A DNA stretch of 64,000 nucleotides. Source: Paludibacteraceae bacterium (GTDB lineage Bacteria; Bacteroidota; Bacteroidia; Bacteroidales; Paludibacteraceae). The translations under genes and the position numbers were made by a program. Location of the stretch: assembly GCA_017471175.1 (NCBI GenBank), contig JAFUVS010000012.1, positions 114,235 to 178,234 of the forward strand. The letters are read 5' to 3'. How positions within the stretch are numbered: the stretch's first letter is position 1; the number at the start of each line of letters is the position of its first letter. Positions 54,123 to 63,716 of this stretch are shown here, one piece after another. Under the pieces are notes generated by a model. The model was not told where the DNA came from. It saw only the letters and a program-made list of their open reading frames with translations, and did no database searches.

Positions 54123-55373
54123 TCAGAGTTTGATTTCGGGGGCATCCTGTTCGCTTTCGAGTGCGGAGGATTCTTGTCGGGCGCGCATCTGTTCCTGCTC
54201 GCGGCTGACACCCATAATCATACCGAAATAGAGGCTGGTGACGATGGCACTGGTGCCGCCGTGGGAAATCATCGGCAGGGGTTGTCCGGTGACGGGTCCC
54301 AAGCCGACAGAGACAGCCATTGAGACGAAAGCCTGGCAGGTAATCATCAGTGCAAGCCCCATGACGGTGAGCATAGCCCGCTGGTCGCCGGAGAACTTGG
54401 TGGAAGCAAAGCAGGCACGGAAGAGGATGGCGAGGTAAATGAAGATAAGGAAGAGCGCGCCGATGATGCCGGACTCTTCAACGATGATGGCAAATATATA
54501 GTCTTCGTATGCGAGTGGCAGATAATCGCGCTCCTGGCTGTTGCCCGGTCCGACCCCGAAGGGTGTTTTGCCCCCGCGCATAACGGCGACCTTGGCGATG
54601 GAGCGCTGGCGGTTCTCGTCGGTGAGTTTGAATTCGGCATGGTCAGGTTTCTGTTTTTCGGCAACGAAATCGTCCACACGTCTCGCCCAAACAGTAATGC
54701 GCTTGAATATGCCCGTAGCTTTTCTGCCGGGACGAACATAGCCGAACTCGCCTATCATATAAACCGCTACACCGGCGGCAAGGGCAACGGCTGCCACAAT
54801 GAGAATCTTCTTCCACGGCACACGCGCCAGTATCCACATCAGGAAGACGATACCCGCCAAAAGAACGGCGGTGGAAAGATTGCTGACCATAATAGGGAAA
54901 CAGGTAACCACGGTCAGAGCGAGTGTCCAAAGAAAATAGCGGTGTTTTTCTTCTTCCGTAGTGCCTTTGGTAAGCAGGTCGGCGACAACGACTAACAGTC
55001 CGAGTTTGGCTAATTCGGCGGGCTGGAAAGTGACACCTAATTTAATCCATCGAGTAGCCCCGTTGATGGTTACGGCAAACGGATTGCCTTTCCACAAGAG
55101 CGAATAGACCAAGATGAGCGCAACGGCGAAAATAAGGTAACCGACCAAGGTCATAAACCGCGTTGGCAGGAACTGCACGCCATACGCCAAAGCACAGCCG
55201 AGAGATAGGAATAGAATCTGCCGCGTTATGGGACCGATAATGGGATTACCCTCGACGAAGACGAGCGAACTGGTAGCAGAAAAAAGTGCTACCACCGCCA
55301 CCGCAATGAGGGCGAAATAGAGAACCCAGAACGTGCGGTCCACATAAGGATGTTTTTTCAGTTCGAACTTCAC
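54123..55373 (-). CDS. ftsW: division-specific SEDS glycosyltransferase FtsW
   Basis: Membrane polymerase of septal peptidoglycan that works with FtsI. The 416-residue protein has about ten membrane segments, the SEDS features FQPAELAKLGLLVV, the GKTPFGVGPGNSQERDYLPLAYEDYIFA loop in two parts, and GQPLPMISHGGTSAIVTSL. A charged C-terminal tail (EQEQMRARQESSALESEQD) extends into the cytosol. Confidence 0.93.
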   Translation of the reverse strand: MKFELKKHPYVDRTFWVLYFALIAVAVVALFSATSSLVFVEGNPIIGPITRQILFLSLGCALAYGVQFLPTRFMTLVGYLIFAVALILVYSLLWKGNPFAVTINGATRWIKLGVTFQPAELAKLGLLVVVADLLTKGTTEEEKHRYFLWTLALTVVTCFPIMVSNLSTAVLLAGIVFLMWILARVPWKKILIVAAVALAAGVAVYMIGEFGYVRPGRKATGIFKRITVWARRVDDFVAEKQKPDHAEFKLTDENRQRSIAKVAVMRGGKTPFGVGPGNSQERDYLPLAYEDYIFAIIVEESGIIGALFLIFIYLAILFRACFASTKFSGDQRAMLTVMGLALMITCQAFVSMAVSVGLGPVTGQPLPMISHGGTSAIVTSLYFGMIMGVSREQEQMRARQESSALESEQDAPEIKL

Positions 55374-55385
55374 GGTCGGCTTATA

Positions 55386-56762
55386 TTAAAGGTGTCTGAC
55401 GGCGTTCATAAATTGGTCGCCCCGGTCTTCATAGGAGTTGAAGAGGTCGAAACTGGCGCAACAGGGCGATAGGAGTACGGTGTCGCCATCTCGTGCTGCA
55501 TCGGCACAGGTGAGGACGGCATCGTGGAGGTTATGGGTGCTGAAGAAGCGTTTGGGGGCATTCGGTTGTTCGTTGCCATTGACATAGCCCAACTTGCTGA
55601 AATGTTCCTCCAACTTCTCGTTATGCAAGCCCATAAAGACGAGGGTGTGGCACTTGTCAAGCACTAATGAGTCAATCTCGGAGTAGTCGTTTCCCTTGTC
55701 TTTGCCGCCGAGGATGAGAACCGTGGGTGTGGTCATGGCTTCGAGAGCGTACCAACAGGAATTGACGTTGGTAGCCTTGCTGTCGTTGATATAACGCACG
55801 CCCTTGACGGTAGCCACATACTGAAGGCGATGGGGTACACCGGCGAAACAGCGCAGGGACTCGCGGATGGTATCGTTCTTGATGTCAAGCAGTTGGGCAG
55901 CGATGGAGGCAGCCATGGAGTTGAGTTGATTATGCTTGCCTTGCAGTGCCAACTGCTCCAAAGGAATCTCCAAGGGCTGCACCTCTTTCTTCGCCGCCAC
56001 CACGAGGTGTTCGCCATCGGTAAATGCCACATTATGTTTCTCTTTGCTGCCAAACGGATAGAGCGTGGCACGGGGCCGGATACGGGCTATCTCGCGGTCA
56101 ATGACAGGATCCTCACTCCAGTAGATGAACGCATCGCGCTCGGTCTGATTGCGGGTGATGCGGAACTTGGCATTGACATAGTTCTGAAACTCAAAATCAT
56201 AGCGGTCGAGGTGGTCGGGCGTGATATTGAGCAGAATGGCTATGTCGGCACGGAAGTCGTACATATTGTCCAACTGGAAGGAGGACAACTCGATGACATA
56301 GTAGGCATGGTCTTCCCGCGCCACTTGAAGCGCCAACGAATTGCCTATATTCCCTGCCAAACCGACATCCAACCCTGCGCGGCGAAGCATATCGTAGATG
56401 AGGGATGTGGTGGTGGTCTTGCCGTTGGAGCCGGTGATGCAAATCATCTTGGCATCGGTATAACGCGCCGCAAACTCGATTTCGGAGATGACGGGGACAC
56501 CCTTGTCACGCAATGCAACGATAAGCGGTGCTGTCTCCGGGATACCGGGGCTCTTGATGACCTCGTCGGCAGCAAGAACCTTGTCTTCGGTATGCCCGTT
56601 CTCTTCCCACAGGATGTGATGGGTGTCCAAAAGGGCTTTGTAGGCAGGCTTGATGCTTCCCGAGTCGGAAACAAAGACGCGCATACCTTTCGCTTGCGCT
56701 AAGATGGCAGCACCCGTACCGCTTTCGCCTGCACCTAAAACGACTATCTGTTTTGTATCCAT
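55386..56762 (-). CDS. murD: UDP-N-acetylmuramoylalanine--D-glutamate ligase
   Basis: Adds D-glutamate to UDP-MurNAc-L-Ala. The 458-residue Mur ligase has an N-terminal Rossmann domain (IVVLGAGESGTGAAIL), the ATP site TGSNGKTTTTSLIY, and the C-terminal part with NDSKATNVNS and LGGKDKGNDY. It is 12 nt upstream of ftsW in the usual order. Confidence 0.95.
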   Translation of the reverse strand: MDTKQIVVLGAGESGTGAAILAQAKGMRVFVSDSGSIKPAYKALLDTHHILWEENGHTEDKVLAADEVIKSPGIPETAPLIVALRDKGVPVISEIEFAARYTDAKMICITGSNGKTTTTSLIYDMLRRAGLDVGLAGNIGNSLALQVAREDHAYYVIELSSFQLDNMYDFRADIAILLNITPDHLDRYDFEFQNYVNAKFRITRNQTERDAFIYWSEDPVIDREIARIRPRATLYPFGSKEKHNVAFTDGEHLVVAAKKEVQPLEIPLEQLALQGKHNQLNSMAASIAAQLLDIKNDTIRESLRCFAGVPHRLQYVATVKGVRYINDSKATNVNSCWYALEAMTTPTVLILGGKDKGNDYSEIDSLVLDKCHTLVFMGLHNEKLEEHFSKLGYVNGNEQPNAPKRFFSTHNLHDAVLTCADAARDGDTVLLSPCCASFDLFNSYEDRGDQFMNAVRHL

Positions 56763-56775
56763 AGTTATGCCGGAA

Positions 56776-58047
56776 TTATCTTATCTTCAAGGTCAAGATG
56801 GCAAACGCCGCTAAAAGGAGTGTGACGATGCAGAAACGCAGCACGATCTTCGTCTCGTGGTGCAACTCCTTCGAGCCGCGCAAACGTATCTGACAGGTAG
56901 GGTCAATCTTGAGAACCTGCTCCACGGAGGTGCGGTAATGGTCGTGAAGGGGTGTGCGCTTCCATATACGGACGTGTTTGCCGCGCTTCTTATAGAACTT
57001 ATAGACCTGTGTCTGAACAATCACGCTCACGCTCTCCATCAAGAACACACCGCAGATAACGGGCAACAGCAACTCCTTGTGCATAATCACGGCACTCACG
57101 CCGATGATACCGCCGATGGTCAGGCTGCCCGTATCGCCCATAAAAATCTGCGCCGGAAAACCGTTCCACCACAGGAAGCCGACCAATGCTCCCACGAAAG
57201 CCGCCAAAAAGACAACCAACTCCTCGCTGCCGGGGATGTACATCACGTCAAAATAGTCGGCAAAAACGTAGTTACCGCTCACGTAGGCAAGGACGATGAG
57301 TGCCACGCCTATCAGTGCCGAATTGCCCGCACACATACCGTCCATACCATCGTTCAGATTGGCTCCGTTGCTCACTGCCGCCACTACTAAAACGGTCAGC
57401 AGCACAAAGAATATCCATCCCGCACGGTACATATTCTCTTCCCCGAGCCATTTGAAGAGGTCGGCGTAGTTGAGGTTATGCGCTTTGACGAAAGGAATGG
57501 TGGTACGGGTGGACTTGACAGCAGGGGTCTTTTCCACATAGGTGATGTTATTTTCCACGCGGGTCGTTACCGTCTCGTTCATCACGGCTGCAGGGCTGTA
57601 GCGGAGTGTCAGACCGATAATGAGTCCGAGCGTCACTTGTCCTGCTATCTTGACCCAGCCGTTCAGACCGTCTTTGTTGTGGCGGAAAGTCTTGATATAG
57701 TCATCCGCAAAACCCAACGCACCGAGGATAACGGTGGTGATGAGCATCATCAACATATAGATATTGCTCAGTTTGCCGAACAGCAGCACGCCTGACAGGA
57801 TACCTGCAATGATTACCAAGCCTCCCATAGTCGGCACACCTTTCTTGCCGACATTGAACGGATCTAATTTCTCGTCTCGCTGTGTCTCGGAGATATGTTT
57901 GCGGCGCATCAGCGCGATGAACGACTTGCCTAACCATAAACTGCAAGCCAATCCGATTAAGCCCGCCATAATAGCGCGGAACGAGATATAGGTCATCAGT
58001 CGCGCTCCGGGGAACGCACCGAGGCTGTTAAAGAGTTCGTATAGCAT
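56776..58047 (-). CDS. mraY: phospho-N-acetylmuramoyl-pentapeptide transferase
   Basis: Integral membrane enzyme that makes lipid I from undecaprenyl phosphate. The 423 residues have about ten membrane segments, FADDYIKTFRHNKDGLNG (catalytic aspartates), NLNDGMDGMCAG, and the HHYRT-type loop seen here as TPLHDHYRTSVEQ. Longer than the E. coli enzyme (360), as is usual for Bacteroidota, because of an insert after about residue 150. Confidence 0.95.
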   Translation of the reverse strand: MLYELFNSLGAFPGARLMTYISFRAIMAGLIGLACSLWLGKSFIALMRRKHISETQRDEKLDPFNVGKKGVPTMGGLVIIAGILSGVLLFGKLSNIYMLMMLITTVILGALGFADDYIKTFRHNKDGLNGWVKIAGQVTLGLIIGLTLRYSPAAVMNETVTTRVENNITYVEKTPAVKSTRTTIPFVKAHNLNYADLFKWLGEENMYRAGWIFFVLLTVLVVAAVSNGANLNDGMDGMCAGNSALIGVALIVLAYVSGNYVFADYFDVMYIPGSEELVVFLAAFVGALVGFLWWNGFPAQIFMGDTGSLTIGGIIGVSAVIMHKELLLPVICGVFLMESVSVIVQTQVYKFYKKRGKHVRIWKRTPLHDHYRTSVEQVLKIDPTCQIRLRGSKELHHETKIVLRFCIVTLLLAAFAILTLKIR

Positions 58048-58050
58048 AGT

Positions 58051-59490
58051 TTAGATGTATTTCATCACTTCTTCGTGGTCGTCAAAATGGTGCTTGACAC
58101 CCCGTATGATTTGATAATCCTCGTGCCCCTTGCCCGCGATGAGAATCACATCCTTATCGCCTGCCAATGTGCATGCCGTCTGAATAGCGGCAGCGCGGTC
58201 TTCAATAATCAGTGTCTGACGCAGTTCGTCCTCGGTCAGTCCTGCCGCCATATCTTTCAGTATATCAAGCGGATTCTCGTCACGCGGGTTGTCGCTGGTG
58301 AGAATGAGTTGGTCGCTGCCCTGTTTGGCTATTTGCGCCATCTGCGGGCGTTTGCCCTTGTCGCGATTACCGCCGCAGCCGACTACGGTAATCAGTTTGC
58401 CTTTGCGGATCTCATTGATGGTGCGTATCACGTTGTCCACCGCATCGGGCGTATGCGCATAGTCCACCACCGCCGTCCAGCCTTTACTGCTATGAATCGC
58501 TTCGAATCGGCCGTTAACCGGCTGCAAGAGCGAGAGGATACGCAGTGTCTCGTCCTTGTCAAAGCCCAAACAAACAGCAGCCCCATAAATACAGAGCAGG
58601 TTCTGCAGGTTGAAGCGTCCCACTAACCGAACCATCACTTCCTTGTTGTTGATCATCAGCAGCATACCGTCCAAGCCCTCCTCAAGGATAATGCCTTTGA
58701 AGTCGGCGAGGGCGCGTGTGGAATAGGTATAAACGTGTGCCTTGCAGTTCTGTACCATCACCATTCCGTTCTTGTCGTCCTTGTTGGTGAGCGCAAAAGC
58801 CTCTTTCTTAAGCGAGTCAAACAGCCTTTTCTTCGTATCGCGGTAATTATCAAAAGTCTTGTGGTAGTCAAGGTGGTCGCGGGTGAGGTTGGTGAACAAA
58901 GCCCCGTCAAAGTCTAATCCTGCAATGCGTTCCTGCGCAATAGCGTGAGAAGAAACCTCCATAAAAGCGTACTCACAGCCTCTCTCCGCCATCTGCGCGA
59001 GCAACCGGTTCAGTTCCAATGCATCGGGCGTGGTATGGGTGGCAGGTACTGCCTCCTCACCCACGTAATTCACTACTGTAGAAAGCAAACCGGCTTTCTT
59101 ACCGAACTTTCGCACGAGTTGATAGAGCAACGTGGCGATGGTCGTTTTCCCGTTCGTCCCCGTTACGCCCACCAGCGTCAGCCGCCGGCTCGGACAGCCG
59201 TACCAGCGCGATGCCAACAGACCTAATGCCTTGTCCGAACTTGCCACTTGGATGACCGTCGCACTGCCTGCCTCAAAGCCTTCCACACGCTCACACACGA
59301 TGGCGGCGGCACCTTTGTCAATACACGACTGGATAAACTGATGCCCGTCCACACTCGTTCCGCATTGAGCCACAAACAGATAACCCTGTTCCACTTTCCG
59401 TGAGTCAAAGGCAATGCCCGTTATCTCCTTTTCCTCATCCCCTATTACCTGCAAGGGCTGCAAGTCTTGTATCAATTCGCTTATTTTCAT
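58051..59490 (-). CDS. murE: UDP-MurNAc-Ala-Glu--meso-diaminopimelate ligase
   Basis: Adds the third residue of the peptidoglycan stem. The 479 residues show GVTGTNGKTTIATLLY (ATP), the carbamylated-lysine region and the DNPRDENP motif, which selects meso-diaminopimelate rather than lysine, so this organism has a Gram-negative-type stem peptide. Three bases separate it from mraY. Confidence 0.95.
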   Translation of the reverse strand: MKISELIQDLQPLQVIGDEEKEITGIAFDSRKVEQGYLFVAQCGTSVDGHQFIQSCIDKGAAAIVCERVEGFEAGSATVIQVASSDKALGLLASRWYGCPSRRLTLVGVTGTNGKTTIATLLYQLVRKFGKKAGLLSTVVNYVGEEAVPATHTTPDALELNRLLAQMAERGCEYAFMEVSSHAIAQERIAGLDFDGALFTNLTRDHLDYHKTFDNYRDTKKRLFDSLKKEAFALTNKDDKNGMVMVQNCKAHVYTYSTRALADFKGIILEEGLDGMLLMINNKEVMVRLVGRFNLQNLLCIYGAAVCLGFDKDETLRILSLLQPVNGRFEAIHSSKGWTAVVDYAHTPDAVDNVIRTINEIRKGKLITVVGCGGNRDKGKRPQMAQIAKQGSDQLILTSDNPRDENPLDILKDMAAGLTEDELRQTLIIEDRAAAIQTACTLAGDKDVILIAGKGHEDYQIIRGVKHHFDDHEEVMKYI

Positions 59491-59494
59491 ATCT

Positions 59495-61324
59495 TTATCT
59501 TGTTTTGGTCCACACTTTTTGTCCGTTTTTCAGCACATACACCCCGGCGTATGCCATCGTCTTTTCGGCAATCTCTCTTACCACCCGTCCGCAATCCCAT
59601 CCTGCATCGTAGGCGTGGTAGTTATGCGGATGGTTAATCATACAGATGCACGTATATTCGGGGTTCTCTTCCGGAAAGTAACCGACAAACGTGATACGGT
59701 GCTTATCGCTTGTGTATCTGCCGTTCTGCATCAGTTGTGCCGTACCTGTTTTGCCTGCTATGTGAACGAGGTCGCTTTGTGCTTTGTAGCCCACTATCTT
59801 GCCTGCCCAGTGCCGGACTGATGCCGTACCGAGGTTATTGTCCCACACCACATCATGCAGTGCCGTCCGCACTTCTTTCAGGGCTGTCGGACTGGATATA
59901 TGCGAGTGCATCGTTTCCGTCTTGAACCGCTCTTCCACTTCGCCGTTTCGCTCAATGCGCTTCACGAGCATCGGCTGAACCATTCGGCCGTCATTGGCAA
60001 TGGCGTTGTAGCACGTCACCAACTGCAACGGACTGAGTTCCACCGAATAACCATAAGCCATCTTGCTCAGCGTCGCCTTGTCTTTGGGTACATCGATACG
60101 CGGTGTTTCCGTACCCGGAATGGGTATCTTGATGGAGTCGCACACGCCCATACTGCGCAGTTTGTTGACGAAACGCTCCGCCTTATGCTCGTATGAGCCT
60201 GTTACCATCTTGGCGAAGGCGATATTGCTTGATACGGCAAGTGCGCTACGGAGCGTATAGACCGTGTCCTTGGGGTGCGAGTCGGTATGGCTCACGCCGT
60301 TGTACTCCCACGGCTTGGCAGTAACGCGAATCGAGTCATAGAGGTCCATCTTGCTGTCGTCTAACACCGCTAACAGCGCAAGCGTCTTGAACGTTGAGCC
60401 GGGTTCAACGCGCTGCACGGCGTGGTTCTCTTTCTCCACGTACCGGCCTTCTTCCGTGCGGTCGAGGTTGCATATCGCTTTTATCTCGCCCGTCCGCGTC
60501 TCCATCATTATGCAGCAGCCCCAGTCCGCCTCCGTGATATTGAGACGGGAGCGTAGTGCCGTCTCGCATATATCCATCAGCTCCGCATCCAATGTTGTAA
60601 CGATATTGCAGCCGTCCTCCGCCTCTATCACCGGCACATCGTCCAGCCTGCCTGCCACTTTCTGACGGACGGAAAGTCCTTCCTTGCCGTGCAGGTAACT
60701 CTCCATACTCTTCTCTAATCCTGCATACCCGATACCGCTTTCCTGGTAGATATTGCCTATCGTCCGGCTGCCCAGACTGCCGTAGGGCTTGCTCCTCAGG
60801 TGCTGGTTCTCATATTGGAAGCCGCTCTTATAGTAACCTCGCTTGACAAGCGGCAACTGCTCAATCTGCTTCTTCTCGATGTAATTGACGCGACGGGGAG
60901 TAACCTTGACGACACGCTGCCTGTTGTTCTTGGCATAAAAGGCGCGCTTCATCCGCTCGCGGTAATACTGCGGGGTCGTATCTTTGAGGATGGCACTCAA
61001 CCCATCGGCTATCGAATCCACATACTTATGGAAGAGCGTATCGCCCCCGAGATGCAACGCCTCCACGCGCGTGTCCATATAGACGTAGTATTGCGGCACG
61101 CTGCTCGCCAACACATTGCCGTGGCAGTCCAGTATATTGCCTCTGTTCGGACGGATAACGATGTCTGTCTTGACCTGCGACTGCTCAATGGGTTGCCACA
61201 GGTCGCGCTCGGACTTCGCGTTCTGCACGTACAGAATCTGCACAATCACACAGACAAACCCCACTACGATTAGCAGGAATATCGCCGCAAAACGCAATAT
61301 CGTATGGGTCTGTTGCTCCGACAT
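59495..61324 (-). CDS. ftsI: septal penicillin-binding protein (class B transpeptidase)
   Basis: Cross-links septal peptidoglycan with FtsW. The 609 residues have one N-terminal membrane segment (ILRFAAIFLLIVVGFVCVIV), a dimerisation domain, and transpeptidase motifs SxxK in EPGSTFKTL (about 308), SSN in VSSNIAF (about 364) and KTG in AGKTGTAQL (about 525). No PASTA domain follows, which makes it shorter than many Bacteroidota FtsI proteins of about 650-700 residues. Confidence 0.94.
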   Translation of the reverse strand: MSEQQTHTILRFAAIFLLIVVGFVCVIVQILYVQNAKSERDLWQPIEQSQVKTDIVIRPNRGNILDCHGNVLASSVPQYYVYMDTRVEALHLGGDTLFHKYVDSIADGLSAILKDTTPQYYRERMKRAFYAKNNRQRVVKVTPRRVNYIEKKQIEQLPLVKRGYYKSGFQYENQHLRSKPYGSLGSRTIGNIYQESGIGYAGLEKSMESYLHGKEGLSVRQKVAGRLDDVPVIEAEDGCNIVTTLDAELMDICETALRSRLNITEADWGCCIMMETRTGEIKAICNLDRTEEGRYVEKENHAVQRVEPGSTFKTLALLAVLDDSKMDLYDSIRVTAKPWEYNGVSHTDSHPKDTVYTLRSALAVSSNIAFAKMVTGSYEHKAERFVNKLRSMGVCDSIKIPIPGTETPRIDVPKDKATLSKMAYGYSVELSPLQLVTCYNAIANDGRMVQPMLVKRIERNGEVEERFKTETMHSHISSPTALKEVRTALHDVVWDNNLGTASVRHWAGKIVGYKAQSDLVHIAGKTGTAQLMQNGRYTSDKHRITFVGYFPEENPEYTCICMINHPHNYHAYDAGWDCGRVVREIAEKTMAYAGVYVLKNGQKVWTKTR

Positions 61325-61357
61325 ATTATCAGATTCTATTCAAAGACATTATAATCT

Positions 61358-61660
61358 CTACTCTATCCTCACCGCCGGTATCTTGTTCGTTTGTAGGCGG
61401 CTGCCGCGACTCTCTAATTCCTCCGCCACAGCGGACTGACGCGTCATATCCGTCAGCTCACCCTGCAGCGTCAGCAGTTCATATTCAGCGTCTTGAAGCT
61501 CGTCTTGCAAGTCGCCCAAGTACTTATGCTGTTGCTCCGCACGATAACCCGAATACACATACAGCAGCACCAGAACCAGTATCAGTCCGAGAAGTTTATA
61601 TTGTTTCTTGAGCCAATCGCTCGAAAATATATTGCCGTTCAGTACATCTTGCAGTTTCAT
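61358..61660 (-). CDS. FtsL-like division protein
   Basis: A 100-residue bitopic protein of the FtsL_2 type: short cytosolic start, one membrane segment (LLGLILVLVLLYVYSGYRA, about 23-41), then a coiled-coil (LGDLQDELQDAEYELLTLQG). It lies between rsmH and ftsI, the standard place for FtsL, and would link FtsI/FtsW to the divisome. Assignment rests on topology and position more than on sequence. Confidence 0.82.
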   Translation of the reverse strand: MKLQDVLNGNIFSSDWLKKQYKLLGLILVLVLLYVYSGYRAEQQHKYLGDLQDELQDAEYELLTLQGELTDMTRQSAVAEELESRGSRLQTNKIPAVRIE

Positions 61661-61690
61661 TGTGCGCTTCCTTTATGCGGTTCAACTTAG

Positions 61691-61745
61691 GTGATTCTTA
61701 TGTGATTCGTATGTGATTCCTATGTTATTTGCCAGTGATTCCCGT
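61691..61745 (+). repeat. 11-nt direct repeat array at the rsmH/ftsL junction
   Basis: Units GTGATTCTTAT, GTGATTCGTAT, GTGATTCCTAT, a diverged GTTATTTGCCA and GTGATTCCCGT, the last inside the end of rsmH. Same unit and same pattern (three good, one diverged, one more) as at 63599-63653. Confidence 0.7.
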
Positions 61746-62699
61746 ACCTGCACCGAGCTTCTCCGCTACCCGCAACTTAGCACTTCTTGCCCGCGGATTA
61801 TTCGCCACTTCCTCCTCGCTTGCCGTCAAGCCTTTCTCTATCAGATGGAAAGGCGTTCGGATATTGCCGTAAAAATCCTTCTCTATCTTCCCTTCCATAT
61901 TCCCCGAACGCATAAAGTTCTTCACCAACCGGTCTTCCAACGAGTGATACGTCAGCACCGCCAACCGTCCGCTCGGAGCCAATAGCTGCAGCGCAGCCTC
62001 AAGCATATCGCGCAACGCACCCAGCTCATCGTTCACCTCTATACGCAACGCCTGAAAAACAAGCGTCAACTCTTTCTTTTGCAGGGTATTCAAGTTCTCT
62101 ATGGCTACTTTTTTTCCAACAACGGCTTCCACTAACTCCTCCGTCGTCAGTATCGGACTCTGCTCGCGTTTCCTGACTATCCGCTTGGCTAACGGACGGG
62201 ACTGCTTCAACTCGCCGTACATATATAGAACGCGCGCGAAGTCTTCCTCTGCATACGTGTTCACTATATCCGCCGCCGTCTTGCCGCCGTTCCTGTTCAT
62301 ACGCATATCCAACGGACCTTCAAAACGGAACGAAAACCCACGCTCCGCCGTATCGAAATGATGAAAACTGACCCCTAAATCCGCTAATACGCCGTCCGCT
62401 TTATCCACCCCGTAAAAATCCATCCACTGACTGAGATAGCGAAAATCACTGTGTACAAACGTAAAAACAGGCGCATCCGCACCGTCTTGGGCTTGGCGTA
62501 TGACTTCGGGCGCATTGGCGTATGCATCTATATCGCGGTCGAAAGCAAACAGCCGTCCGCCCTTGCCCAAGCGGCTCAACACCGCACCGCTGTGTCCGCC
62601 GCCGCCGAAAGTAACATCCACATACGTCCCATCCGGGCGTATGTTCAGGCTCTCTATCGTCTCACGGAGCATTGCAGGTATGTGATAAACTTCATTCAC
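61725..62699 (-). CDS. rsmH: 16S rRNA (cytosine-1402-N4) methyltransferase
   Basis: Methylates C1402 in the 16S decoding centre. The 324 residues begin NEVYHIPAMLRETIESLNIR, have the SAM site YVDVTFGGGGHSGAVL, GVLADLGVSFHHFDTAERGFSFR and LTYHSLEDRLVKNFM. It follows mraZ as usual in division clusters. The 3' end overlaps the 11-nt repeat array. Confidence 0.95.
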   Translation of the reverse strand: MNEVYHIPAMLRETIESLNIRPDGTYVDVTFGGGGHSGAVLSRLGKGGRLFAFDRDIDAYANAPEVIRQAQDGADAPVFTFVHSDFRYLSQWMDFYGVDKADGVLADLGVSFHHFDTAERGFSFRFEGPLDMRMNRNGGKTAADIVNTYAEEDFARVLYMYGELKQSRPLAKRIVRKREQSPILTTEELVEAVVGKKVAIENLNTLQKKELTLVFQALRIEVNDELGALRDMLEAALQLLAPSGRLAVLTYHSLEDRLVKNFMRSGNMEGKIEKDFYGNIRTPFHLIEKGLTASEEEVANNPRARSAKLRVAEKLGAGTGITGK

Positions 62700-62724
62700 T
62701 CTCTTTCAACTATCAACTATCAAC

Positions 62725-63204
62725 TCATTCACGGTTCTGTCTCGCTGCTTGTATTTTTTCCCGTATTCGGTCAGCCAAAGCCTTTTGTCCCATACTCTTT
62801 TGCGCGTATGCCTCCGGTGCCCACAGCGCGAAGCGGTCTAACATCCCCACAAACAACACATCCTGCTTGGCACCAATCAGTTGCAAATTCTGCTTCGTTA
62901 TCAGCACCCTACCCTGCGCATCCGTCTCCATAATCTCCGCGTCTGACATAAACTGCATCAGCAGCATCTGATCTTCGCCGCTCCATTCATCCAAAGCGCT
63001 CCGCAAGTCATTCACTTTCCTGTTCCATACCGGCTCGGGATAGAAGATAAGGCACTCATTATCCGTGTCCCGACGCATAATGATTCGCTGCGACTCCATC
63101 TCCTTCAGCACACGACGATAAGCCGCCGGAACGAATATCCGACCTTTCTCGTCCGTCTTGCTCTGAACCTGACCTATGAATGTATTGCTCAATATCATCG
63201 ACAT
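62725..63204 (-). CDS. mraZ: MraZ, transcriptional regulator of the division cluster
   Basis: DNA-binding ring-forming protein with two SpoVT-AbrB-like halves (about 10-55 with DEKGRIFVPAAYR, and 85-130 with DAQGRVLITKQNLQLI). In other bacteria it binds direct repeats upstream of its own gene. Length 159 is normal. The start is ATG 63204, with a second ATG two codons later. Upstream lie four copies of GCGGAAAG that could be its sites. Confidence 0.93.
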   Translation of the reverse strand: MSMILSNTFIGQVQSKTDEKGRIFVPAAYRRVLKEMESQRIIMRRDTDNECLIFYPEPVWNRKVNDLRSALDEWSGEDQMLLMQFMSDAEIMETDAQGRVLITKQNLQLIGAKQDVLFVGMLDRFALWAPEAYAQKSMGQKALADRIREKIQAARQNRE

Positions 63205-63224
63205 TTCTCTTAAAAAACTTTCTA

Positions 63225-63302
63225 CTTTCCGCTTTTCTCTTTTGTCTTTCCGCTTTTTTCTTTTGTCTTTCTACTTTCCGCTTTTATCTCTTGTCTTTCC
63301 GC
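63225..63302 (-). promoter_or_regulatory. four GCGGAAAG repeats in the mraZ leader
   Basis: Minus-strand GCGGAAAG at 63232-63225, 63253-63246, 63281-63274 and 63302-63295; centre spacings are 21, 28 and 21 nt. They form a 49-nt duplicated block between the -7 box and the mraZ start. Candidate operator for MraZ, by analogy only. Confidence 0.5.
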
Positions 63303-63327
63303 TTTCGACTCTCATTAAAAAACGCCG

Positions 63328-63335
63328 CAAAGGTA
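63328..63335 (-). promoter_or_regulatory. partial promoter of the division cluster
   Basis: Minus-strand -7 box TACCTTTG (63335-63328). No TTTG at the usual -33 distance, so a partial match. Predicted leader of about 115 nt containing the GCGGAAAG repeats. Confidence 0.45.
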
Positions 63336-63598
63336 ATGCAAATATTTATATTACCCCACATTCCCCCACAAAAAATTTTTCTACACCGTTTTCAACACGT
63401 TTTATACATTTATTAGAATCACCACTCTACTTATTATCTGTTACTTATACAACTTTTCAACAAAATGGAGCAAGGTGGGGCAAAAATCACGCTTTTTCTC
63501 TCCGCCGCGCCCCTTCAAATCATTCTTTTCCGCGATTTTTCTTGCATTTGTCCGAAAAAAGCAGAACCTTTGCAGCCGAAAAGCAGCCAATAAACATT

Positions 63599-63653
63599 AG
63601 TGATTCTTTAGTGATTCATTAGTGATTAGTTAGATATACGTTAGTGACTAAGC
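63599..63653 (+). repeat. 11-nt direct repeat array upstream of the unknown gene
   Basis: Units AGTGATTCTTT, AGTGATTCATT, AGTGATTAGTT, a diverged AGATATACGTT and AGTGACTAAGC. Located 64-118 nt before the ATG at 63717. Confidence 0.7.
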
Positions 63654-63716
63654 ACTTCACACCGAAAGAACAGACTGCTAACACCCATGTAATTAACACG
63701 TTAACACCACCTCAAT

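Larger units (their letters stand above)
63205..63716. other. intergenic stretch between mraZ and the unknown plus-strand gene
   Basis: Contains the purine/pyrimidine repeats upstream of mraZ (63225-63302), a minus-strand -7 box (63328-63335), AT-rich sequence, and the 11-nt array at 63599-63653. No gene seen. Confidence 0.55.
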
